From the NCBI GenBank assembly GCA_946886075.1, contig CAMPHR010000056.1:1-13609 (forward strand): a stretch of DNA of 13,609 nucleotides. Reading direction: 5' to 3'. Under the pieces are notes generated by a model. The model was not told the origin of the DNA and made no database searches. It saw only the letters and a program-made list of their open reading frames with translations. This document shows positions 1-8,248 of this stretch, in pieces (positions within the stretch are counted from its first letter, which is position 1; every line of letters starts with the position of its first letter). Position numbers and translations under genes: made by a program. Source of the stretch: an uncultured Novosphingobium sp. GTDB taxonomy: Bacteria; Pseudomonadota; Alphaproteobacteria; Sphingomonadales; Sphingomonadaceae.

Positions 1-160
1 CCATCCAGTCCATGGTGGCGGCGCCGTCATGGACTTCGCCGATCTTGTAGGACTTACCGGTATAATAAAGGATACGCTCGGTCGTGGTGGTCTTGCCGGC
101 GTCGATGTGCGCCATGATACCGAAATTGCGATAGCGTTCGAGCGGATGGCTGCGGGCCAT
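1..160 (-). CDS. fusA: Translation elongation factor G, N-terminal part (runs off the left edge)
   Basis: EF-G is the GTPase that translocates tRNA and mRNA on the ribosome. Only the first 53 codons are in the window. They read [20 protein letters not shown] and onward through the G1 loop AHIDAGKTT, followed by [20 protein letters not shown] and ATMDWM, which is the standard start of bacterial EF-G. The ATG at 160-158 is preceded by GGAGAAG at a normal distance. It is the third gene of the leftward str operon, 155 bases after rpsG, and presumably shares the rpsL promoter. Identification is secure; the rest of the gene is outside the window. Confidence 0.97.
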   Translation of the reverse strand, partial: MARSHPLERYRNFGIMAHIDAGKTTTTERILYYTGKSYKIGEVHDGAATMDWM

Positions 161-315
161 GATGCTTCTCCGTTGCCGGCGCGCCGGCGGTCAAGTGAAT
201 GAGTCTTGCGGCTGGCCCCTAAACCAATCCGTCCGCCATGGGTAGCCCCACGGCGAACGGACCAATCTTCAAAACCAGGAATGACGAAGCGGGCACATGA
301 GCGCCCGCTTCATGC

Positions 316-786
316 TTACCAGCGGTAGTGCGAGAAGGCGCGGTTCGCTTCCGCCATGCGGTGCGTGTCTTCGCGCTTCTTGACGGCATTGCCGCGGTTG
401 TTGGCGGCGTCCAGCAGTTCACCCGACAGACGGGCGGCCATGGTGGTTTCGCTGCGGTTGCGCGAAGCCGTGATCAGCCAGCGGATCGCCAGCGCCTGGG
501 CGCGCTCGGGGCGCACTTCGACGGGAACCTGGTAGGTCGCACCGCCAACGCGGCGGCTGCGGACTTCGATGCCGGGCTTCACATTGTTGAGCGCATCATG
601 GAACATGCCGATCGGGTCCTTCTTGGACTTCGCTTCGACAGTTTCGAGCGCACCGTAAACGATGGACTCGGCGACAGCTTTTTTGCCGTCCTGCATGATG
701 CTGTTCATGAACTTCGACAGCACGATATCACCGAACTTGGGATCGGGCAGGATAACACGCTTTTCGGGGCGACGACGACGTGACAT
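316..786 (-). CDS. rpsG: 30S ribosomal protein S7
   Basis: S7 is the primary 16S rRNA-binding protein that nucleates assembly of the 30S head. The product has 156 residues, the usual bacterial length. It opens [20 protein letters not shown] and ends [15 protein letters not shown]. The family signature around [20 protein letters not shown] and the loop [18 protein letters not shown] are both visible. It lies 13 bases downstream of rpsL on the same strand, consistent with co-transcription in a str operon. In E. coli S7 represses its own operon; the sequence gives no direct evidence for that here. Nothing unusual was seen in the protein. Confidence 0.98.
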   Translation of the reverse strand: MSRRRRPEKRVILPDPKFGDIVLSKFMNSIMQDGKKAVAESIVYGALETVEAKSKKDPIGMFHDALNNVKPGIEVRSRRVGGATYQVPVEVRPERAQALAIRWLITASRNRSETTMAARLSGELLDAANNRGNAVKKREDTHRMAEANRAFSHYRW

Positions 787-799
787 GCTTTAGTCTCCC

Positions 800-1171
800 T
801 TACTTCGGACGCTTCGCGCCGTACTTCGAACGGCTCTGCTTACGATCCTTGACGCCCTGGGTATCCAGAACGCCGCGCAGCACGTGATAGCGCACACCGG
901 GAAGGTCGCGCACGCGGCCGCCGCGGATCAGCACAACGCTGTGCTCCTGAAGGTTGTGGCCTTCACCCGGAATGTAGGTGATGACTTCGCGCTGGTTGAC
1001 CAGACGCACCTTCGCCACCTTGCGGAGAGCCGAGTTCGGCTTCTTCGGGGTCGTCGTGTAAACACGGGTGCAAACGCCGCGCTTCTGCGGGTTCGCTTCC
1101 ATTGCAGGGACCTTCGACTTGGTCTTCTGCAGCTCGCGGCCCTTGCGGACCAGCTGGTTGATTGTTGGCAT
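800..1171 (-). CDS. rpsL: 30S ribosomal protein S12, with Arg at position 88
   Basis: S12 sits at the decoding centre and helps monitor codon-anticodon pairing. The 123-residue product starts [20 protein letters not shown] and ends [12 protein letters not shown] chose the ATG at 1171 because it gives the canonical N-terminus; the reading frame stays open upstream to about 1327, but that extension is not S12-like. Residue 43 is Lys, as in sensitive bacteria, within [11 protein letters not shown]. Residue 88 is Arg in [13 protein letters not shown], where E. coli has Lys. K88R is an established streptomycin-resistance substitution in other bacteria, so natural resistance is predicted. It is the first gene of the str operon and has a leader of about 200 bases. 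Confidence 0.98.
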   Translation of the reverse strand: MPTINQLVRKGRELQKTKSKVPAMEANPQKRGVCTRVYTTTPKKPNSALRKVAKVRLVNQREVITYIPGEGHNLQEHSVVLIRGGRVRDLPGVRYHVLRGVLDTQGVKDRKQSRSKYGAKRPK

Positions 1172-1532
1172 GAAGCCCTTCACCTTTTCAGTTACTTTAC
1201 CGCAAGCATTCCTGCGTTCTTCGCAGCCCGAAGGACTAGCTTCCAAACAGCAAAGGCCCCGACGGGTGAACCGTCTGGAGCCGCAAGAGCACCGGCAATG
1301 TTCAGCTCTGTTTCGCCTGACCACCATCCGCCGAAGAAAACGAATCTTCTCAGGCCAAGGGCAGCTGGGCTGGCGCGCCTATAACGGCGGCGCGGTTTCG
1401 GGTCAAGGACGCGGCGATTATCGCTTGTTCCGCATGCGTTCTTATATGGTGAATGGACCGTTAGCAAATTGATAACCGGGCCAACCTATTGTTTTCCGGT
1501 GGCGCCACCGGGAGCGCCGGCATGGATTAGCC
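1172..1532. other. Intergenic region between rpsL and the divergent c-di-GMP gene
   Basis: These 361 bases separate two divergent genes. The leftward side holds the str promoter and its roughly 200-base untranslated leader. The open frames across it do not look like genes: their products are Arg/Pro-rich and shadow-like, with no family resemblance. The rightward promoter of the gene at 1533 must lie around 1440-1520, but no convincing -35/-10 pair stands out there. Confidence 0.5.
1378..1406 (-). promoter_or_regulatory. Probable sigma-70 type promoter of the str operon (rpsL-rpsG-fusA)
   Basis: Read on the minus strand there is TTGACC (1406-1401), a spacer of exactly 17 bases (1400-1384) and TATAGG (1383-1378). 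This is a good match to a housekeeping alphaproteobacterial promoter. It faces rpsL, whose start codon is about 200 bases downstream, leaving a long leader at 1172-1370. It is assigned from spacing and sequence only. Confidence 0.65.
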
Positions 1533-3815
1533 GTGACCCATCTTTCTCTCTTTACGGGTGAGTTTCTCAGCCGTCCGCAGGAAGCCGCCTTTCAGGCGGA
1601 GCGCCTTCCTGAGTCGCGTCGGCATGCTCGTACACTCTTCCTGTTTTCGGCCATTCTCAACGCGCTGTTCCTGCTGAGTGACTGGCGTTTTTCGGGCGTG
1701 TCGCACTTCTGGGTCGCAGTGCCGGCGCGCATCACCGTCATATTGTGGTCGCTCCTTTGCCTGCATCTGAGCCGCGAACTCCATTCTTTCCAGAAAGTCG
1801 AACGGCTCTGCTTTGCCTGGCAAACCGTCACCGCGATCGGAGTAGCCTTCCTCGTCACCTCTCGCAGTGACATTGCGCTGTTTGTGCTCGTCATGCTGCC
1901 GCTCGTTTTTTATCTGGTCGTGCCAACCAGTTTCCGGGGCAATTTCGGTGGCGGCCTTGGATGCGGCGTGGCGCTATTGATCGGCTATCTTGCCCCTGCA
2001 CCCTTCTCATCAACGATGCCGGGCATGATTCTGGCCGTGCTGATCCTGCATTGCGGCATGTGGATCACCATTGTGCGGACCAACCGCTTGCAGCGCCTGG
2101 AGTGGATGGCAAGCCAGGCCGCCAACGCCGCCCGAGCCGCGCTGGCACGCAACAGCGAGACATTGGAGCGCATGTTCATGAGCGTGCCGGTCCCGCTGCT
2201 CGTCACCCGGCTGGATGGAACGGTCATTCGGTTCAACAATGCCGCTGCCCGTACCTTTGGGTCGGAGGATATTTCGCGCGTTCACCTGCTCGGTGACGGG
2301 TCCTGTGCGCAGGCCAGCCTTAGGGAGCGGATCGCCAGCGGAGAACCCCTCGACAATCAGGAATGCCGGATCGCTGGCAAGGATTCGGTGATCCATGATG
2401 TGTTGCTTGCGACACGGCCGATCCGGATAGACGACGAAGATTGCATTTTATCCAGCATCGTCGACATCACCGATCGCAAGGATGCCGAACGGCACCTCGC
2501 CCACCTCGCGATGACCGACGCGCTGACCGGGTTGGCCAACCGCTCACATTTCATGGCCACATTGGTCCAGGCGGCCAGTTCGACAGGCCGTGCTGGCGGC
2601 CAGATGGCAGTGGTGCTGATCGATGTGGACGAGTTCAAACGGATCAACGACAGCGCGGGACATGATGTAGGCGACGCCCTGCTCAGCGCCGTCGCACAGC
2701 GGTTGCGTAAAGCGGTGCGGCCTGGAGACTTGGTCGCACGCATGGGTGGCGACGAGTTCGCCGTGCTGCTGACGCGCCTGCGCACCGCGACCGATCTGGA
2801 CGCGGTGCTAGCGCGGATGACGGCGCACCTCCATCAACCACTAGCCTATGGCAATCGTGACGTCGATTGCCGCGTCAGCATGGGCGTTGCGCTGTTTCCC
2901 GAACATGCGGGCGACATTGCGGACCTCATGAAGTTCGCCGACATCGCCCTTTACGAGGCAAAAAATGGTGGCCGAGGGCGCGCATGCCTGTTCGAGCCCC
3001 GGCTGCTCGATCGCTGGCAGCGCGAAGCGCAGATGCTGGACCGCGCGCGCGATGCTTTGGTCCATGCGCCGCCCGTTCCCTGGTATCAGCCGAAGATCGA
3101 CCTATCGACGGGCGCCATCATCGGCTTTGAAGCGCTGCTAAGATGTGTGCGTCCCGACGGTTCCGTGATCATGCCCGGCGAAATTTCCGCTGCGTTCGAA
3201 CATTCCGAGCTCGGCCGCACGATCAACGACCGGATGCTGGATCGGGTATTGTCCGACTGCAGGGGCTGGCAGGAGCAGGGTCTGAGGGTCGGTCACATCG
3301 CCATAAACGTGCCCGGCGTCGAACTACACGACAGCAGCTTCCCTGATAGGCTGCTCTCCAGGCTTAGCCATATGGGCGTCCCCACAGCAGCCATCGAGAT
3401 CGAAGTCACCGAGTCCGTATTTCTTGGCCGTAATGCCGAAGTGGTGGAGCGCAGCCTCCATCAACTAAGTGCCGCGGGCATCTCCATCGCGTTGGACGAT
3501 TTCGGTACGGGCTATGCGTCACTCTCTCATCTCAAGCAGTTTCCGATCGACATCATCAAGATCGACCAGCGCTTCGTGCGCGACCTGGAAACCGACCCTG
3601 ACGATGCCGCCATCGTCAGGACCTTGCTGAATCTCGCCTACAGCCTCGGGATTCGCACGGTGGCCGAAGGGGTCGAGAACATCCATCAAGTCGACTATCT
3701 GCGCGCCGGTGGATGTCATTATGCGCAAGGCTTTCATTTCAGCGCGGCGGTGCCAGCTGATGAAGTCCCATCCTTGTTGGGATCACCGCGCGACAGGCTG
3801 TTGAGGACGGTGTAA
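1533..3815 (+). CDS. Membrane-bound PAS-GGDEF-EAL protein (c-di-GMP synthase/phosphodiesterase)
   Basis: This 760-residue protein has six hydrophobic segments in the first about 190 residues, a PAS-like sensor region near 205-315, a GGDEF domain near 320-480 and an EAL domain near 498-750. The GGDEF site is intact (MGGDEFAVLL, G405-F409). An RxxD inhibitory site (RPGD) lies exactly five residues before it, so product inhibition of the cyclase is expected. The EAL domain keeps the EAL motif (GFEALL, E533), INVPGVEL, EVTES, LDDFGTGYASL, IKID, AEGVEN and QGFHF, which are the metal and catalytic residues of active phosphodiesterases. Both activities are therefore possible; which one dominates cannot be read from sequence. 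The start is a GTG with only a weak ribosome site, so the N-terminus is the least certain part. The ligand of the membrane/PAS sensor is unknown. The gene appears monocistronic. Confidence 0.92.
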   Translation: MTHLSLFTGEFLSRPQEAAFQAERLPESRRHARTLFLFSAILNALFLLSDWRFSGVSHFWVAVPARITVILWSLLCLHLSRELHSFQKVERLCFAWQTVTAIGVAFLVTSRSDIALFVLVMLPLVFYLVVPTSFRGNFGGGLGCGVALLIGYLAPAPFSSTMPGMILAVLILHCGMWITIVRTNRLQRLEWMASQAANAARAALARNSETLERMFMSVPVPLLVTRLDGTVIRFNNAAARTFGSEDISRVHLLGDGSCAQASLRERIASGEPLDNQECRIAGKDSVIHDVLLATRPIRIDDEDCILSSIVDITDRKDAERHLAHLAMTDALTGLANRSHFMATLVQAASSTGRAGGQMAVVLIDVDEFKRINDSAGHDVGDALLSAVAQRLRKAVRPGDLVARMGGDEFAVLLTRLRTATDLDAVLARMTAHLHQPLAYGNRDVDCRVSMGVALFPEHAGDIADLMKFADIALYEAKNGGRGRACLFEPRLLDRWQREAQMLDRARDALVHAPPVPWYQPKIDLSTGAIIGFEALLRCVRPDGSVIMPGEISAAFEHSELGRTINDRMLDRVLSDCRGWQEQGLRVGHIAINVPGVELHDSSFPDRLLSRLSHMGVPTAAIEIEVTESVFLGRNAEVVERSLHQLSAAGISIALDDFGTGYASLSHLKQFPIDIIKIDQRFVRDLETDPDDAAIVRTLLNLAYSLGIRTVAEGVENIHQVDYLRAGGCHYAQGFHFSAAVPADEVPSLLGSPRDRLLRTV

Positions 3816-3839
3816 TTATTCGCTCTGGCGGGGAACCGG

Positions 3840-3855
3840 ACGTGCTCAGGCACGT
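3840..3855 (+). terminator. Possible short terminator hairpin after the GGDEF-EAL gene
   Basis: ACGTGC (3840-3845), loop TCAG, GCACGT (3850-3855) form a perfect 6-bp stem 25 bases after the stop codon. It is followed by TTCGCCCC rather than a T-run, so intrinsic termination would be weak. Confidence 0.35.
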
Positions 3856-4001
3856 TTCGCCCCGTTCAGATTTCGATTCGTCACGACTCGGCCGTGGCGG
3901 ATTCGCTTGGCCACGCTCCTTTTGCTAGCCGCCCGATTCTCCAAGGATCGAGTGCGGGGTCATCATTGTTACAGCGGAGTAAGTTACGCCTTTCCTGCCT
4001 C

Positions 4002-5150
4002 ATGAGCCGGATCGCCGTCTGGTGCCCCGAGCGGGAAATCGTCATCGGATCGGGCGGGACATTGCGGCGTGCATGCCTCACCAGCGCTTCCCAATTGTCA
4101 GCTGCGGCCGTGCTGCTCGCACTGCTGACCGGCGCTTTTGCATTGATCCTGTCGGTAGCTTTCAACCGTGCCGACATGGCGAGGGAGCGCGCGGCGATCA
4201 CTGCCGAAAGCCGCGCCGTCGCCGCTGCCGCCAGCAAGGCCGATAAATATCGCAAGTCGGTCGAACAGCGCACACGCGAGCTGGAGGCCCGGCAGGACTT
4301 CATGGACGACCTCTATCGTGCGCATTTTGGCGACGAGAGTAGCCAAGCCGATGAGGCACAGCTCGCTCCATCGACGCGAGCAGCCGGGCAGGCACATGCG
4401 CTCAAGGTCCGTATCGGCGCAACGGCGAGCGCTAATCCCTTGCAAGCCATAGACACCAGGCAACGCCGCTTTGCCGCGCTCCTCACCCATGCCGTAAGGC
4501 GCCGCGCCGATAACACGGCACACGCAATCCGCCGCCTGGGCCTTAATCCCGAAGCCTTGGCGCGCAACGCGGCCCGTGCGCAGGGTGGCCCTTTTGTGCC
4601 CTGGCCCGACACACAGGCGTCGATGCCGCGTGAGTTTGAAAAGCTCGCCGATGCCCTGGCACGGATGGAGCTGTTGGAAGCCAGCCTTATGACGATTCCG
4701 TCCGGCCGCCCCACAATGGCGCCAATGCAATCAAGTTCCTACGGCTACCGTCGTGATCCCTTCAACGGACATGCGGCGTTTCATGCCGGCATCGACTTCC
4801 CCGGGCGACATGGCGAAGCGATCCTCGCCGCTGCTGCGGGCAAGGTGAGCTTCGTTGGACAGCGAAGCGGATATGGCAATGTGGTGGAGGTCACTCACAA
4901 TAACGGCATCATGACCCGCTATGCTCATCTGTCGGGGTTCAACATCCAGGTCGGCAAGAAGGTGATCCAAGGGCAGCAGATCGCGCGCATGGGCTCGACA
5001 GGCCGCTCGACCGGTGATCATCTTCATTTCGAGGTCCGTATCAACGGGCAGGCAGTCAACCCGCGTCCATTCCTGGAAGCCGCGCAAAATGTCCGGCAAC
5101 TTCCTCAGCTCGCGGCCGCAAGGGCCGCTGGGACTCGCAACCGGGGCTAA
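4002..5150 (+). CDS. Membrane-anchored M23 (LytM-type) peptidase with coiled coil
   Basis: The product has 382 residues from the ATG at 4002, giving MSRIAVWCPEREIVIGSGGT. The frame is open to 3894, but that extension looks untranslated, so I prefer the internal ATG despite a weak ribosome site. A single transmembrane helix lies near residues 31-55. An Ala/Arg/Glu-rich coiled coil follows (about 58-108), then a C-terminal M23 domain. The zinc ligands are present: H261 and D265 in HAGID and H342 in HLHFE, with H340 as the catalytic His. It should therefore be an active D,D-endopeptidase of peptidoglycan cross-links, or an activator of amidases if it acts on division. Its topology, with a short cytoplasmic tail, one helix and a periplasmic coiled coil plus M23, is common in alphaproteobacterial cell-wall hydrolases. 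It is convergent with comM, 23 bases apart. Confidence 0.88.
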   Translation: MSRIAVWCPEREIVIGSGGTLRRACLTSASQLSAAAVLLALLTGAFALILSVAFNRADMARERAAITAESRAVAAAASKADKYRKSVEQRTRELEARQDFMDDLYRAHFGDESSQADEAQLAPSTRAAGQAHALKVRIGATASANPLQAIDTRQRRFAALLTHAVRRRADNTAHAIRRLGLNPEALARNAARAQGGPFVPWPDTQASMPREFEKLADALARMELLEASLMTIPSGRPTMAPMQSSSYGYRRDPFNGHAAFHAGIDFPGRHGEAILAAAAGKVSFVGQRSGYGNVVEVTHNNGIMTRYAHLSGFNIQVGKKVIQGQQIARMGSTGRSTGDHLHFEVRINGQAVNPRPFLEAAQNVRQLPQLAAARAAGTRNRG

Positions 5151-5173
5151 GCTTCGACTGCCCTTCCTGCGGA

Positions 5174-6070
5174 TCAGTTGACGGGAGCGCGCCGCCGATA
5201 ACTCAGCGCTTCGGCCACGTGAACCCGGCCCACCCGCTCCGATCCGGCGAGATCCGCAATGGTCCGCGCGACACGCAACACCCGGGTATAGCCGCGCGCA
5301 GAAAGCTTCATCGCCGCAGCCGCCTGCGCGAGCAGTTCCCGCCCGGCTGCATCTGGCCCGGCAACATCTTCCAACCGCTCGCCATCCACTTCGGCATTGG
5401 TGCGCACCCGCGTTCCGGCATAGCGCTGCGTCTGCACCTCGCGCGCAGCCGCCACGCGGGCCCCGATCTCTGCCGATCCCTCGACTGGCGGAGGCAGGAC
5501 CAGGTCCGCTGCCGTCACGGCCTGTACCTCGACATGCAAATCGATGCGGTCGAGCAGGGGCCCCGACACTTTGGCCTGATAGTCGGCGGCGCAGCGTGGT
5601 GCCCGGGAGCAGGCAAGGGCAGGATCGCCGAGGTGGCCGCATCGGCACGGGTTCATGGCTGCGATGAGCTGAACCCGTGCAGGGAAGGTCACATGCGCAT
5701 TGGCTCGCGCCACGGTAACCTCTCCCGTCTCAAGCGGCTGGCGCAGGGAATCGAGCACCGCGCGCTGGAACTCGGGCAGTTCGTCGAGGAAAAGCACGCC
5801 GAGATGGGCCATGCTGACTTCACCCGGCCGCGCCTTGTGCCCCCCGCCGACCAGCGCAGCCATGGAAGCGCTATGATGCGGATTGCGGAAGGGACGCGCC
5901 CGACTGATGCGGCCGCCCTCCAGCGATCCTGCCACGCTGGCCACCATCGATGTTTCGAGCGCTTCGGTCGGGGTCAGCTCGGGGAGGATGCCGGGCAGGC
6001 AACTCGCCATCAGCGACTTGCCCGCACCTGGAGGTCCGACCATCAACCCGTATAGCACGTGAAGACCCAC
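5174..6070 (-). pseudogene. comM: comM (YifB, Mg-chelatase-like AAA+ ATPase), 5' part cut off by an integrated element
   Basis: ComM is a ring helicase that extends branch migration of incoming single-stranded DNA during natural transformation. What remains is the AAA+ half. Walker A GPPGAGKS is at residues 12-19 of the fragment, the segment RPFRNPHHSAS follows, Walker B VLFLDELPE is near 92-100, MNPCRCGHLG follows, and the C-terminal Mg-chelatase domain ends SYRRRAPVN. Intact ComM is about 500 residues with an N-terminal Lon-like domain that is missing here. Similarity to ComM stops at LMVGPPG (about position 6046); upstream codons (MGLHVLYG) come from the inserted element. A GTG at 6070 with a weak GGGG ribosome site could start a truncated 298-residue protein, and an in-frame TAG lies five codons upstream. 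Function in transformation should be lost unless the element excises. Confidence 0.9.
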
Positions 6071-6072
6071 GG
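6036..6072. other. Probable attL junction: chromosome (comM) to integrated element
   Basis: comM coding similarity ends at about 6046 (CCATCAA on the plus strand, encoding LMV of LMVGPPG). Sequence to the right is not comM, and the integrase gene starts about 75 bases away, the normal arrangement for a serine-integrase prophage. The exact crossover dinucleotide cannot be fixed without attR or an empty site. No second copy of this core was seen elsewhere in the window, so attR lies outside. Confidence 0.65.
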
Positions 6073-6092
6073 TTACCCCGCACTATCGGAGA
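6073..6092 (+). repeat. Copy 1 of a 20-bp element repeat (TTASCCCGCACTWTCGGAGA)
   Basis: This 20-mer matches 9953-9972 at 18 of 20 positions in the same orientation. It lies inside the element just past the junction and 28 bases before the integrase start codon. Its core CACTATCGGAGA resembles the CACTATAGGGAGA core of T7 promoters with one base fewer. Possible roles are a phage RNA polymerase promoter, an integrase accessory site or a regulator site. The function is inferred only. Confidence 0.6.
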
Positions 6093-6120
6093 TGAGACCT
6101 TGCTCCGCCGGAGACCCAAG

Positions 6121-7722
6121 ATGCTTCACGTTGATAAGTCGCAATTTTCTGCTGATCTGGCCGCCATCTCGACGGCCCGTGTTTACAGCTACACCCGTTT
6201 CTCAACCCCCGAGCAAGCACTAGGAGACAGCAATCGCCGCCAGACAGAGGCAGCTGCGAAGTGGGCCAAGTCGAAGGGGTTGGTGCTGGATGATCGTCTG
6301 ACGATTGCGGACGAAGGCGTGTCGGCTTTTCGGGGCAGCAACGCCAGCGCAGACAAGGGACTGGGCCGTTTCCTTGAAGCCTGCCGGAAGGGGCTGGTGC
6401 CTGCAGGTTCATACTTGCTTGTCGAGAGCTTGGACCGATTGAGCCGCATGGATCCCCACGAAGCCCAGTACCAGCTGCTCGACATCCTCCGCGCCGACGT
6501 CGCGGTTGTTACCCTTTCAGACGGTCAGGAGTACTCCAACGAACGCCTCAAACAGGAACCTTACGCACTCATAATCGCGCTCATGGTGGCCATGCGTGCC
6601 AACGAAGAGTCCAAGACAAAGGGTCGGCGGGTTGGCGCAGCCTGGGCAGAGAAGCGCCGCAAGATAGCCGCAGGTGAAAGCGTTAAGCTGACCGAGAAGG
6701 CCCCCGGCTGGCTCCGCTGGACGTCCGGTGGCTGGAAGATCATCCCAGAGCGGGGTGAAGTTGTTCGGCGCGTGTTCTCGATGACCCTGCAGGGCGTTGG
6801 CGAACACAAGATTGCGGAAACCTTCAACCTCGAGGGCATCGCCGTCTTCGGACGGGGGAAGATGTGGCACCGTTCCGCCATCGCCAAGCTACTCCGGAAC
6901 CCGTCTGTCATTGGCACCTTGATCCCCGGCCGGATCGAGTATGTCGATGGCAAGCGCACTCGCGTTCTCGAGCAGCCGGTCGCCCATGCCTACCCTGCAG
7001 CCATATCGGAAGCTGATTGGCACACGGTCAGGGCGTTGAAGGACGGGGAGACCGATGCGGTGCGAGGCCGGGGAGCGAAAGCACCGCTAGCTAATGTCTT
7101 GTCCGGCTTGGCCCGCTGCCCCGACTGCGGCGCGGCTATGACCCGCGTGAACAAGGGGCGAAAGGGAGGAATGCCTAAGCTGGTCTGCACCCGCGCAAAG
7201 GCAGGAGCCGAGAAGCACTACCGCACGATCCCGCTTAATCTGGTGGAACAGGCGGTCCTTTCGTCTTGGCATCACCTTGCCGCCGACATGCCTGCTGGGG
7301 ATCGACACGGTCACCTCGACCGGGAGCGGTCCAGCGCCGAGGGAGCCATCAGCGCCCTAGAGGACCACCTCGAAGTCCTGGCAGACACTCTCGCCCGTTC
7401 GCCGTCCCACACGGTCGGCCAAGCCATCCGCCGCGTGGAGCAGGAACTCCGCACCATGCGGGAGGCTTTGCAGGACATTGAAGAGCAGCAGGCGGGAGCC
7501 GATGGGGGCCTGATCGCCATGCGGGTCTCCGCGCTTGGCGAAGCGATGGAGCCCAAGGAAGGCGAAGTCTCACTCGCCGCGATCAATGCAGGGCTGCGGT
7601 CTCTGTTCGCTGGGGTGTTCGTAGATCACCGTAAGGGGACGCTGAGGTTCCAGTGGAAGCAGGGCGGCTCGACGTCTGTGCTGTATTGCTGGCCGGATGT
7701 TAGCGAGTTCTCGGGCCAATAA
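6121..7722 (+). CDS. Large serine recombinase (phage-type integrase)
   Basis: This 533-residue protein is the likely integrase that placed the element into comM. The N-terminal resolvase domain carries YSYTRFST with catalytic Ser28 and the DRLSR motif at residues 105-109. A recombinase domain follows around GWLRWTSGGWKIIPERGEVV and the segment KIAETFNLEGI. Next comes a zinc-ribbon region with CPDC (C333, C336) and C356; the usual fourth cysteine is not obvious. A coiled-coil segment follows near residues 400-465. The length and domain order fit large serine integrases, which act between attP and attB and need a directionality factor for excision; none was recognised here. I chose the ATG at 6121 because GGAG precedes it and the Ser domain begins about 20 residues later. 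The frame is open further upstream, but only across comM antisense sequence. Confidence 0.93.
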   Translation: MLHVDKSQFSADLAAISTARVYSYTRFSTPEQALGDSNRRQTEAAAKWAKSKGLVLDDRLTIADEGVSAFRGSNASADKGLGRFLEACRKGLVPAGSYLLVESLDRLSRMDPHEAQYQLLDILRADVAVVTLSDGQEYSNERLKQEPYALIIALMVAMRANEESKTKGRRVGAAWAEKRRKIAAGESVKLTEKAPGWLRWTSGGWKIIPERGEVVRRVFSMTLQGVGEHKIAETFNLEGIAVFGRGKMWHRSAIAKLLRNPSVIGTLIPGRIEYVDGKRTRVLEQPVAHAYPAAISEADWHTVRALKDGETDAVRGRGAKAPLANVLSGLARCPDCGAAMTRVNKGRKGGMPKLVCTRAKAGAEKHYRTIPLNLVEQAVLSSWHHLAADMPAGDRHGHLDRERSSAEGAISALEDHLEVLADTLARSPSHTVGQAIRRVEQELRTMREALQDIEEQQAGADGGLIAMRVSALGEAMEPKEGEVSLAAINAGLRSLFAGVFVDHRKGTLRFQWKQGGSTSVLYCWPDVSEFSGQ

Positions 7723-7724
7723 CC

Positions 7725-7793
7725 GCGCAGGAAGAGCAGAAAACGTTCAGGACGCCATTGCTCCGGAGACGTCCCTGTCGGCTCTTCCTGCGC
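7725..7793. terminator. 13-bp perfect inverted repeat, likely bidirectional terminator
   Basis: GCGCAGGAAGAGC (7725-7737) is repeated as its exact reverse complement at 7781-7793. Inside, CAGGACG (from 7748) pairs with CGTCCCTG with one bulged C, giving a nested second stem. It starts two bases after the integrase stop and ends about 30 bases before the end of the convergent gene at 7825, so a shared terminator is the simplest reading. No T-run follows on the plus strand. Read leftward, GTTTTTGGGCCC precedes the stem. Confidence 0.55.
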
Positions 7794-7824
7794 TGGGACG
7801 GGCCCAAAAACTTACTGCATCCCG

Positions 7825-8160
7825 TCATACGGAGCAGTCCCTGGCTTCAGGAAATAATGGCAGGGGTCGGGGAGCCGGAGGCTCAACCACGTTGCTGTCG
7901 AAGGCGGAGACCGTAGCCCATTCCACCGGCCAATCAAGAATAACTGATCGGCCATCTCGGCGGACAATTCCCGCTCCTTCGCGCGCTACTATGAAGTCCG
8001 CTTGCAGTTCATCGTCATAGCTGCCCACCAGTAGCGTTCCCTCGCTGAAGCCGACGAGAAACCTGTCGTCATCATCATAGGGCACCGAAAGCACCGTCTC
8101 TACATCGCCGCTAATCCTGAGGCGGACGCTATCGGGGATCGGCTCGACCCGCACCGACAT
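7825..8160 (-). CDS. Small acidic hypothetical protein
   Basis: The 111-residue product starts MSVRVEPIPDSVRLRISGDV and contains an acidic run (PYDDDDRF) and a repeated DDEL/DD pattern. It ends in a Pro-rich tail (PPAPRPLPLF). The start is well supported: AAAGGAGA lies about seven bases before the ATG. It looks like a single soluble beta-rich domain with no signal peptide or membrane segment. I do not recognise the family. It is convergent with the integrase and shares the upstream region 8161-8250 with a divergent small membrane peptide. Repeats there suggest regulated expression. Position and orientation resemble a lysogeny-module accessory gene, but nothing in the sequence proves a function. 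Confidence 0.75.
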   Translation of the reverse strand: MSVRVEPIPDSVRLRISGDVETVLSVPYDDDDRFLVGFSEGTLLVGSYDDELQADFIVAREGAGIVRRDGRSVILDWPVEWATVSAFDSNVVEPPAPRPLPLFPEARDCSV

Positions 8161-8183
8161 GAAAAATCTCCTTTCCTACATGA

Positions 8184-8248
8184 GAACATATTAGGAACAT
8201 GCACGGGAAAGGATGAGTCGGCAGTGGTGATTCTTGATGGAACGTTCC
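8184..8248. promoter_or_regulatory. Candidate operator region: GAACAT direct repeats and a GGAACGTTCC palindrome
   Basis: GAACAT occurs at 8184-8189 and 8195-8200, an 11-base period. A perfect 10-bp palindrome, GGAACGTTCC, lies at 8239-8248 and shares the GGAAC half-site seen at 8194-8198. These flank the divergent starts at 8160 and 8224-8252. On the minus strand TAATAT (8193-8188) could be a -10 box for the 7825 gene. The pattern fits repressor binding sites; the cognate protein is unknown. Confidence 0.4.

Noticed and set aside
1192..1467. 91-codon leftward frame upstream of rpsL
   Set aside because: It covers the str promoter and leader, has shadow-like composition and no family resemblance.
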